From assembly GCF_018255755.1 (NCBI RefSeq), contig NZ_CP073766.1, positions 4,462,501-4,526,500 on the forward strand: DNA of 64,000 nt, given 5' to 3'. The position numbers and the translations under genes were made by a program. A model generated the notes under the pieces. That model saw nothing but the letters and a program-made list of their open reading frames with translations, did no database searches and had not been told where the DNA came from. Below, in pieces: positions 53,142 through 61,300 of the stretch; positions within the stretch are counted from its first letter, which is position 1; the number at the start of each line of letters is the position of its first letter. This DNA comes from Chitinophaga sp. HK235. GTDB lineage: Bacteria; Bacteroidota; Bacteroidia; Chitinophagales; Chitinophagaceae.

Positions 53142-53544
53142 CCTGCGTGTCATATTGATAGATGACAATGAGATTGATTTATTGCTGCATGAGAAGTTGA
53201 TCACCTTTCAACAAATCAGCAGAACGGTACTTTCATTTGTAAATGCCAACAAAGCACTGGAATTCTTATCTTCCAACATTGGCCTTCCCAGAATACCTCC
53301 TACCATCATACTGCTGGATATACAGATGCCCGAAATGGACGGCTTCGAATTTTTACAGGCATTCGATACCTATCCGCAGAAAATCAAGTCGCAATGCCAT
53401 ATCGTAATGGTATCTTCCTCCCTGGATTATGGCGATATTACCCGCACCAACGCCAATCCGCTGGTCATTAAATTATTGCGCAAACCCTTGTTACTAAAGG
53501 AATTAAAAGAAACAGTAGAAGGAATTTTTAAAGATTTTGTGTAA
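53125..53544 (+). CDS. Single-domain response regulator
   Basis: 139 residues from the ATG at 53125; a longer start at 53101 is less likely as it overlaps the kinase C-terminus further. Receiver with acidic pair IDDNEID, D65 (ILLDIQMPEMDG), S/T site SSSL, K in LRKP. No output domain. Last gene of the acyltransferase-ThiF-kinase operon; overlap with the upstream gene implies translational coupling. Confidence 0.9.
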   Translation: MNSIPDLRVILIDDNEIDLLLHEKLITFQQISRTVLSFVNANKALEFLSSNIGLPRIPPTIILLDIQMPEMDGFEFLQAFDTYPQKIKSQCHIVMVSSSLDYGDITRTNANPLVIKLLRKPLLLKELKETVEGIFKDFV

Positions 53545-53548
53545 AAAA

Positions 53549-53578
53549 TTTGTAATTCACGAAAATAATATATCTTTG
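53549..53578 (+). promoter_or_regulatory. Promoter of tRNA-Ala
   Basis: TTTG (53549-53552), 18 nt, TATCTTTG (53571-53578), then CAATCCC. Same design as the tRNA-Glu promoters. Confidence 0.88.
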
Positions 53579-53602
53579 CAATCCCGAAAGGGAAAATGAC
53601 AT

Positions 53603-53675
53603 GGGGGATTAGCTCATCTGGTAGAGCGCAAGCATGGCATGTTTGAGGTGAGCGGTTCGAGCCCGCTATCCTCCA
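53603..53675 (+). tRNA. tRNA-Ala (GGC)
   Basis: 73 nt. Acceptor GGGGGAT / ATCCTCC (one G-U), discriminator A75 of the window numbering (53675). Anticodon loop ATGGCAT gives GGC. T-loop TTCGAGC. CCA is not encoded. Confidence 0.95.
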
Positions 53676-53722
53676 CCCAAAATAAAAAAACCGCGCAATG
53701 CGCGGTTTTTTTATTTTGGGTG
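53674..53722 (+). terminator. tRNA-Ala terminator
   Basis: Perfect 23-bp stem (arms 53674-53696, 53700-53722) with core accgcgc / gcgcggt, 3-nt loop aat and a T7 run inside the right arm. The left arm starts with the last acceptor base and the discriminator of the tRNA, so the terminator and the tRNA 3' end share bases. Confidence 0.9.
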
Positions 53723-53752
53723 CCCCAGGACTGAAGTCCTGGGCTGTTTTGG

Positions 53753-54880
53753 TCATTTTTGAAGCGCTGAGCGGATTGTTTTTAATTCAGCTTTTAATTC
53801 CTTGTTCTCCTTGTCCACCTGAATAAGATACAGTGTCAGCTCCTCCACTTTCTGCAATAACTTACTGTTCATCTCTTCCAGATCAATACCTTTTTCCTTT
53901 ACAGTAGCTGCAGATGGAATACCCGGCAAATGCTGGTGTGTATTGACATATGTCTCTACTTCCTGTAAAGAAGGGAGCTGATAGTTTTTCGCAAACACAA
54001 AATCCGGCCAGTTCTGGTAGTTCTTTACCACTACCCTTTCAGCAATCATACTGCCGGCAACAGCCAACCGGTAACCTTTGGTATCATGCACGCCAATACC
54101 CACACCACCACCGTTGGGATTCAAAAACAAACTTCCATTTTCGGCGGTATTGGAAAAAGCCTGAATAAAGCCACTGTTATGCTGTCCGACGGAAATACCC
54201 ATGCCTCCCTGAAATTTGGACGAAAAAAAGGTCATATGATGACCCGCAAATATAGACTCCTGCGTGGTAGGGGCAGTAACAGAAAATGCTCCCGATTTGG
54301 AGGTATTAACAATAACGGCATTCTGTGTCAGATCTAAGCTAGTTGGGATTTTACTGCCATTATCATCCACCAGCAAATTACCAGCTATTGTAATGGGATC
54401 CCCACTACTGAAGGGTGTTACTTCTGATACCTGCGACTCTTTTACGATTTCAAACGCTGAATTTTGTACATACCCGGTAAATGAAAATTCAGCCAGGGTG
54501 GAATTATTTTGAATAGAAACAGCCAGGTATTTAACGTCATTATATTTCAACGTCACCAACTGGGCGGGCTCGTTGTAACAGATCAGGCTTCCCCGATCGG
54601 AATTGTAGGCGGAAGCGGTGTTTACTTCGATGGTCCATTTACGGTTCCACGCTCCTTTATGCCCTCTGATAGCAGAAACTTTTCCCATCACAAAATACCC
54701 GTCCATCAGGTCATTGTCGTAGGACCTATGCAGCAAAAGGTAGTTAACAGCTGTAGCATCACCAGTATAGCCGGGAATCTGAATGTTAGTCCAATAGGTT
54801 CTAGTAGGGGAAGGAGTCTGGGCCTGGCCATCAGTCATAAAGGCTGCCAATAACAGCAGCATACATACAATTCTTTTCAT
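53753..54880 (-). CDS. Secreted tail-fibre-like protein
   Basis: 375 residues. Signal peptide 1-20 (FMTDGQAQ). A beta-rich body (~40-290) with GGMGISVGQHNSGFIQAFSNTAENGSLFLNPNGGGVGIG resembling phage tail-fibre/collar repeats, then a C-terminal segment WPDFVFAKNYQLPSLQEVETYV, HLPGIPSAATVKEKG, and a coiled coil. This C-terminus recurs at the ends of many Bacteroidota surface proteins. Not phage-derived in context. Lies 38 bp downstream of the receiver-PAS kinase gene and may be the last gene of that operon. Function unknown. Confidence 0.75.
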   Translation of the reverse strand: MKRIVCMLLLLAAFMTDGQAQTPSPTRTYWTNIQIPGYTGDATAVNYLLLHRSYDNDLMDGYFVMGKVSAIRGHKGAWNRKWTIEVNTASAYNSDRGSLICYNEPAQLVTLKYNDVKYLAVSIQNNSTLAEFSFTGYVQNSAFEIVKESQVSEVTPFSSGDPITIAGNLLVDDNGSKIPTSLDLTQNAVIVNTSKSGAFSVTAPTTQESIFAGHHMTFFSSKFQGGMGISVGQHNSGFIQAFSNTAENGSLFLNPNGGGVGIGVHDTKGYRLAVAGSMIAERVVVKNYQNWPDFVFAKNYQLPSLQEVETYVNTHQHLPGIPSAATVKEKGIDLEEMNSKLLQKVEELTLYLIQVDKENKELKAELKTIRSALQK

Positions 54881-54918
54881 GAAAGTATAGGTTTAAAATG
54901 AAATCGGGTTGTGGGTTA

Positions 54919-56505
54919 TCAGATTGTGTTGGGCATTTTCGTTTGCTTTACAGGTAACACCATGATAAAGGATGTCCCTTCTCCTTCCACGCTGGTGGCT
55001 GTGATAATTCCCTGGTGTTTATCAATTACTTTTTTGGCAATGGCCAGGCCGATACCGGTGCCTTCATACAGATCAGCGTTATGCAGACGCTGAAAGATAG
55101 TGAATATCTTGGACAGGTATTTTTCGTTGAAGCCGATGCCATTGTCGCGGATAGTGATACGGCAATAGTTGCCATTTTCTTCCACAGCACTGTCTGCCGC
55201 ATTGGTAGCTACCCTATCCGCCGAAATATGGATTTCGGGCGTACGGTCGTTGCGGGAAAATTTCAGGGCATTACTGATGATATTCTGGAATACCTGCCGG
55301 ATCTGCCCAGGAACAGCTTCAATATGTGGTAATTTTTCTACACACACCACAGCATTCTTTTCGGTGATAGCCAGTTCCAGGTCACTGATAATCTCCTGTA
55401 CCACCACATTGAGGTCAGTCATTTCGTATATGCTTGCAGCAGACAGGCGGGAATAATTCAACAGATCATTGATCAGTCTTGCCATCCGTTCGGAAGATCC
55501 TACGATCCTTTCCATGTAGGACATGGCATTGGGATCTGTTTGCAGAAACCGGTCGCGCACAATAGCGCCAAACAGCTGGATTTTGCGGAGTGGCTCCTTC
55601 AGGTCATGAGAGGCTACGGAAGCAAATTGCTGCAGATCGTGGTTACTGGCTTCCAGTGATTTGTTGATCTCAATCAGTTCTTCCGTCCTTTCTTTTACCT
55701 TCTGCTCCAGTATTTCATTGGCTTGCTTCTGCAGGGCGATATCGGTGAAGGTCCCGATCCACTTTACGATTTCGGGTCCTTCTTTTACGGGTGTGATACG
55801 CAGGAGATGACAGCGGTAGGAGTTGTCTGTTCTGTCTTTCAGGTATACTTCCTTTTCAAGTGGCATGCCGGCGCGAAGCGTTTGTTCCAGGCATTGCCGC
55901 ATGGAATCGCCACCTGACAGTGTTTCCGGCAGCTGCTGCATATTGTCTGCATACTTGTACCAATTGCGGTTGACGTATTCTATCTGTCCGTCTGTGGTAA
56001 CGGTAAAGGCTATCTGTGGTAATGCTTCCAGTGTGGTATGTAATTCATTCACTTTTTCACTCAGGGCTGCCTGAGCGAGTTTGCGCACTTCCACTTCGTC
56101 CTGTAATGACTGGTGTATCTGTTTCAGTTCCTGTGACTGCTGATACAGCCGGGAAAAGGTTTTCACCTTCATCAGCAGTACATCAGGATCTACAGGTTTG
56201 GTGAGATAATCGATTCCGCCGGAGTCGTAACCTTTTACGATAAAACGTTTTTCTTTGTTGACCGCGCTGAGGAAAATGATCGGGATGTCTTTTGCCTTGC
56301 TGTAGCCGGAAATGGCTTCGGCCACCTCAAAGCCGTCCATACTGGGCATTTGCACGTCCAGGATGATCAGCGTGTAGCTGTTTTTAAGTATTTTTTTCAG
56401 CGCCTCTTCACCCGACAAAGCGGTATCCACTTCAAACTTATACAGCTCCAACGTTTTCCTAATGGATAAAATATTCTCTGGCTTATCGTCTACAATCAGA
56501 ATCAT
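54919..56505 (-). CDS. Receiver-PAS-histidine kinase hybrid
   Basis: 528 residues. Receiver ~1-120 with D50 (LIILDVQMPSMDG), a coil, PAS/PAC (~165-280: LPQIAFTVTTDGQIEYVNRNWYKYADN), HisKA with H300 (FASVASHDLKEPLRK), HATPase with IGFNEKYLSKIFTIFQRLHNADLYEGTGIGLAIAKKVI. Such bacteriophytochrome-like kinases use their receiver to sense upstream phosphorylation. Fifth gene of the hybrid kinase/CheR/CheB operon. Confidence 0.93.
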   Translation of the reverse strand: MILIVDDKPENILSIRKTLELYKFEVDTALSGEEALKKILKNSYTLIILDVQMPSMDGFEVAEAISGYSKAKDIPIIFLSAVNKEKRFIVKGYDSGGIDYLTKPVDPDVLLMKVKTFSRLYQQSQELKQIHQSLQDEVEVRKLAQAALSEKVNELHTTLEALPQIAFTVTTDGQIEYVNRNWYKYADNMQQLPETLSGGDSMRQCLEQTLRAGMPLEKEVYLKDRTDNSYRCHLLRITPVKEGPEIVKWIGTFTDIALQKQANEILEQKVKERTEELIEINKSLEASNHDLQQFASVASHDLKEPLRKIQLFGAIVRDRFLQTDPNAMSYMERIVGSSERMARLINDLLNYSRLSAASIYEMTDLNVVVQEIISDLELAITEKNAVVCVEKLPHIEAVPGQIRQVFQNIISNALKFSRNDRTPEIHISADRVATNAADSAVEENGNYCRITIRDNGIGFNEKYLSKIFTIFQRLHNADLYEGTGIGLAIAKKVIDKHQGIITATSVEGEGTSFIMVLPVKQTKMPNTI

Positions 56506-56548
56506 ACACTAAAGATATTACGCAAGGTATATTTTCAATAACCATACC

Positions 56549-57130
56549 TCAACTGGTCATCATGCCGGCAAAACCGTTAATAAAAGCGGCCATGGCGGTG
56601 GCAGGCAGGATATGGTCTATAGGGGCAGTAAGGATGGCCTGTCTGGGCATTACGTCTACCGCGGCCGTATCGGGGTCCTGCACGACGGTGATACCGCCGG
56701 CATCATGTACGTCCATCAGTCCTTCTGCACCGTCTGTATTAGCGCCGGAAAGCAGGATGGCGGCCATCTTCTCCCCATAAGCCAGAGCAGCCGATGAGAA
56801 CGTAACATCAATGCTGGGACGACTGAAATTCACCTTTTCCGAATAGTCCAGTGAGAAGGTGTGGTCCGTTTCCAGCAACAGGTGATAGTCTGCCGGCGCT
56901 ATATAGATGGTGCCCGGCAGTAGTGTTTCCTTTTCTTCAGCCTCCTTAACGGTCAGCTGCGTTTTAGCCGATAACAGCTCTGTCAGCATAGAATCATAAT
57001 GGTTTTGCCGGTGCAATACAATCACCACTGCGGCAGCAAGCTGTGGCATCAGGCCGGGCAACAACGTAAGGATGGCCTGCAGCCCTCCTGCAGAACCTCC
57101 TATCAACACAAGGCGGGAAGCCGTAGACAT
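56549..57130 (-). CDS. Stand-alone CheB-type protein-glutamate methylesterase
   Basis: 193 residues. The catalytic triad of CheB is visible: S13 (GGSAGGLQ), H40 (VLHRQNH), D133 (SGANTDGAEG). The N-terminal receiver of ordinary CheB is absent, so phosphorylation control must work otherwise. With the CheR encoded next to it, it would reverse methylation of glutamates; no chemoreceptor gene is in the window. Confidence 0.92.
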   Translation of the reverse strand: MSTASRLVLIGGSAGGLQAILTLLPGLMPQLAAAVVIVLHRQNHYDSMLTELLSAKTQLTVKEAEEKETLLPGTIYIAPADYHLLLETDHTFSLDYSEKVNFSRPSIDVTFSSAALAYGEKMAAILLSGANTDGAEGLMDVHDAGGITVVQDPDTAAVDVMPRQAILTAPIDHILPATAMAAFINGFAGMMTS

Positions 57131-57147
57131 AAGGGTATACTACTTTA

Positions 57148-57975
57148 TTACAGGTGATGTTTGCGCCAGATTTTTTCCTTGCTGTCCACTTGTTTGAACT
57201 GGCTGGCCACACTTGTGAAGTGAAGCGTTTCCTTACTTCCCAGTGCCAGGAAACCCAATGGCTCCAGGCTGTCGCAAAACAGGCGCAATACTTTATCCTG
57301 TAGGGTTTTATTGAAATAAATCAACACATTTCTGCAGATAATCAGCTGAAACTCATTAAAAGAGCCATCGGTGACAAGATTATGGGGAGAGAAGATAATT
57401 TTCTCCCCCAGGTCTTTTCTGAATTTAGCATATTCATAATTAGCCGTATAGTAGGAAGAAAAATCATGCAGCCCGCCAGCCTCCATGTAGTTACGGGAGT
57501 ATTGCTGCATTTGCGAAATCGGAAAGATGCCGGTTCTTCCCTTCTCCAGCACGCTGGTATTAAGGTCTGTGGCATAGATGACTGACTTATGCAACAGATT
57601 GGCTTCCTTCAGCAAAATCGCAAATGAATACACTTCTTCTCCGGTAGAGCAGCCCGCATGCCATACCCGGATCAGCGGATAGGTGGCCAGCACCGGCAAT
57701 ACCTCCCGCCGGAGTGTATAGTAGAACTGCGGATCACGAAACATCTCTGTAACATTTACCGTGATCTCTTCCACAAAACGAAGCGCATAATCCGGATCAG
57801 ACATAATACGATAGCGGAATTCCGCGAAACTGGGGAAACGGTCGGCCTGAAAAAGATGATTCACCCTCCTGTTGATGGAGGCAGGGGCATACTCGGTAAA
57901 ATCGTACCCATAGCGCTCCAGCACATCATTCAGCAACATACTTACTTCTCTTTCACTTATGTGATTTCTGGTCAC
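57148..57975 (-). CDS. CheR-type protein-glutamate methyltransferase
   Basis: 275 residues. N-terminal helical domain (~1-75), then SAM fold: VTEMFRDPQFY, HAGCSTGEEVYSFAI (SAM-binding), ATDLNTSVLEKGR and IICRNVLIYF. No C-terminal TPR region. Gap of 17 bp to CheB and 3 bp to the receiver gene. Methylates glutamates in a receptor, perhaps the hybrid kinase of the same operon (inference). Confidence 0.94.
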   Translation of the reverse strand: MTRNHISEREVSMLLNDVLERYGYDFTEYAPASINRRVNHLFQADRFPSFAEFRYRIMSDPDYALRFVEEITVNVTEMFRDPQFYYTLRREVLPVLATYPLIRVWHAGCSTGEEVYSFAILLKEANLLHKSVIYATDLNTSVLEKGRTGIFPISQMQQYSRNYMEAGGLHDFSSYYTANYEYAKFRKDLGEKIIFSPHNLVTDGSFNEFQLIICRNVLIYFNKTLQDKVLRLFCDSLEPLGFLALGSKETLHFTSVASQFKQVDSKEKIWRKHHL

Positions 57976-57978
57976 TTG

Positions 57979-58353
57979 TTAATCAGCTAAATATTGTTGT
58001 ATCTGCGACAACAGCACATCTACATCAACAGGTTTTGAAATATAATTATCGGCGCCCGCCTGCAGACATTTTTCCCGGTCACCCACCATTGCCTGGGCAG
58101 TCACCGCTATAACAGGCAGCCTGCTGTTAGGGGCCTGGGCGCGCAAGGCGGCTATCGTTTCGTAACCATCCATATCGGGCATCATAATATCCATCAGTAC
58201 TACGCCTACCTGGTGGTCTCCTGCCAGCAGCTCCAGGCCTTCAGCCCCGGAGGTAGCGGATATACAGGAAATACCTCTGGAACGTAACACTGCTTTGAGC
58301 GCAAAAATATTCCGCGCATCGTCATCAATGATTAATACTTTTTTCTGCTCCAT
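57979..58353 (-). CDS. Single-domain response regulator
   Basis: 124 residues, CheY-like: DDD at 10-12, phospho-acceptor D55 (VLMDIMMPDMDG), T in AVTA, K in SKPVDVD. It is nearly collinear with the last receiver of the hybrid kinase directly upstream (shared GDREKCL-AGA and YISKPVDVD), from which it appears to be duplicated. One bp from that gene. Confidence 0.94.
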   Translation of the reverse strand: MEQKKVLIIDDDARNIFALKAVLRSRGISCISATSGAEGLELLAGDHQVGVVLMDIMMPDMDGYETIAALRAQAPNSRLPVIAVTAQAMVGDREKCLQAGADNYISKPVDVDVLLSQIQQYLAD

Positions 58354-58354
58354 A

Positions 58355-61300
58355 TTATTTCATGCCTTTATCGTATAACCATACCCGTAGTAACGAAATC
58401 AACTGGTCTACGTCTACTGGTTTGGAGATGTAGTCAGAAGCTCCTGCCTTCAGGCATTTCTCCCGGTCGCCCATCATGGCTTTGGCCGTTACCGCTATTA
58501 CCGGCAGTTGCGCCAGCGACGGCTGTGTGCGGATAGCAGCAATGGCATCGTAACCATCCATCTCCGGCATCATCATGTCCATCAGCACAATATCCACCGG
58601 ATGTTCGCTCAATTGCTGCAAAGCTTCTTTTCCATCAACAGCAGAAAGTACCTTCATCTGATGTTTCTCCAGGGCCTTTGTCAACGAGAAGATATTACGC
58701 ACGTCATCATCTGCAATCAATACGGTTTTATCTTTCAGCACTTCATTGAGCAACGACATTTTCCCGTTTACCATCGGCATCACCTGCTGACTGCTTTCAG
58801 ATACCAGATGCAGAAACAGTGATACTTCATCGAGCATACGCTGATAGGAATGAGCAGTTTTCACCACAATAGAATCTGCGTACTGCCGTATCCGTTGTTC
58901 TTCTGCACGCGAAAGACTTTTACCGGTAAAGATGATGATGGGCAGATTTTCCAGCCCTTTGATCTCCTTCACTGTTTCCAGGGCTTCATAAGCCTGTTGG
59001 TCGGGTATGCCCATATCGAGAATTACACAATCTACATCCTGCTGTTGCAGCAGCTCCACTCCTTCCTGAACGGTATTGCTGATTTCAGAATTCACCTGAT
59101 AGTTGCTGAGGAAGTAAGCCAGTGCTTTGGCATGTTTGGCATTCTCTTCCAGTATCAGCACTTTTTTGGTGGAACGTTGCAGCACAAACTCCATCTTTTC
59201 GAAGATGAGCTGCATACTTTCCATAGTAACCGGTTTGCTGATAAAGTCCACTGCGCCTTTCAGGAGGCTTTCCTTTTTAGCTTCCATGGAAGACATGATA
59301 TGTACCGGTATCGGACGGGTGACCGGATCGTTTTTCAACTCTTCCATAACCTGCCAGCCATCCTTCACAGGCAGTTCTATATCCAGCAGAATCCCTATAG
59401 GCTTATATTTACGGGCCAGCTCCCCGGCCATATCGCCCCGTACGGTCACTACACCTTTATAGCCACGCTGACGCGTAAATTCCAGCAGGGCTTTAGCAAA
59501 GTAGGTATCATCTTCCACGATGAGAATAACCGCATCGCCGGGTTTTACAATATCACGGTCGTCTTGTATATCAGCAGGGATGCGGGTAGAGAGATAGGGT
59601 CCATGAGCTGGTTCTACTTCAGCCACAGCCGGTTCATACGGCGCTACCGGTGCCGGTGTGGGTAAGGGAACAACCGCTGCCATTTTTCGTGTAGCCGGTA
59701 TCGTTACCACAAACTCACTGCCTTCCTCTTCATTACTATGCAGGGAGATATGTCCGCCCAGCAGTTTGGCCAGCTCACGACTGATAGATAGCCCCAGACC
59801 TGTACCACCATACTTGCGGCGGGTAGAGCCATCTGCCTGCTGGAAGGCTTCGAAGATCACCTGCTGCTTTTCACGTGGGATACCGATGCCTGTATCTTTC
59901 ACGATAAAACGCACGGTACCGGGCACTTCTCCTGCCTGTACAGACAGTGTTACCGAACCTTTGCCCGTAAATTTAAGCGCGTTGGAAAGCAGGTTTTTCA
60001 ATATCTGTTCCAGCCTAATCTGGTCTGTTTCAATAGCCTGCTGTAGCCCCGGCGCGGTGACCAGATTCAGCACCAGTCCCTTATCACGGGCGATAGGCTC
60101 AAACAGCGCCTGCATGTTGGACAGAATGTTACCCACATATACTTCATGATACTCCAGCTCCATTTTACCGGATTCAATCTTCGACAGGTCCAGTATCTCA
60201 TCGATCAGTGTCAGCAGGCCTTTACCAGAAGAATTGATCACCTGTGCATATTCTATCTGGTCGTCGCTCAGGTTATGATCGTGGTTTTCTGAAAGCAACC
60301 TTGACAACAGCAGAATAGAATTCAGCGGTGTACGCAACTCATGCGACATATTAGCCAGGAACTCTGATTTGTACTTGGTACTGAGTGCCAGCTCTTCTGC
60401 TTTTCTATGAATTTCAAGATTACGTTCTACGATGATCTGGTTTTTCTCTTCCAGCATGCGGGTCCTTTCCTCCAGTTCAGCGTTGGATTGCATCAGTTCT
60501 TCCTGCTGTACTTTCAGTTCTTCTTCAGACACCTGTAGTTTCTGTGTCTGTGCTTCCAGTTCTACGTTGAGGCCTTCCAGTTCGCTGTGCTGTACCTGGA
60601 GTTCTTCTGCCTGTGACTGGGTTTCTTCCAGCAACTCCTGCAGCCTTGTGCGGCTACGGGTACTTTGTATGGCGACTGCAATGCTGACAGATGCCTGTTT
60701 CAGATAACTGAGCCCACTATCACTGAAAGGAAACAGAGAGCCTATTTCCACCACCCCTTCTGCAATACCGGCATGGATCAGTGGTATGATCAGCACATGT
60801 CCCGGCTGTGCGGCAGCGGTGCCGCCGGCGATATGCAGGAAGTTATCCGGCGCATCTTTGAGATAGATCGGTTCTCTTTGTTTCAATGCCTGTCCTACCA
60901 GGGTTTTACCTATAGAAATTACAGATGGTGCCGGGTATTGGTCAGACAAGGCATGGCCTGCAGAAAAGTGCAGATCTCCGTTTTGACGGATATACAACAC
61001 TCCTGTTTGTCCGCCGGAATATTTTACCAGTTCTGCCAGCGCATCGTGGGTAAGCGATTCCATGTCTTGTTCTGAGAGCAGTGTTTCGTTGATATTGTTA
61101 AGGCCGGCCTGTACCCATATTGTCTTTTCATTTTCCTGACGGAATATTTTCAGGTCTGCTGCCATCTTCACCACAGCGTTGCCCAGCAGATCTTCAGTAC
61201 TACGGGGCTGAACATCGATATTAAAGTTGCCTTTGCCGATGTTGTCTGCCGCCATAGCCAGTTGCTGTCCTGTTTTATCTATTTCTGTAAATGACTGAGC

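Noticed and set aside
53753..54880. Tail-fibre-like protein as evidence of a prophage
   Set aside because: No other phage gene nearby; such C-termini are common in Bacteroidota surface proteins.
56549..57975. CheR/CheB as part of a flagellar or gliding chemotaxis cluster
   Set aside because: No CheA, CheW, receptor or motility gene is in the window; neighbours are hybrid kinases.
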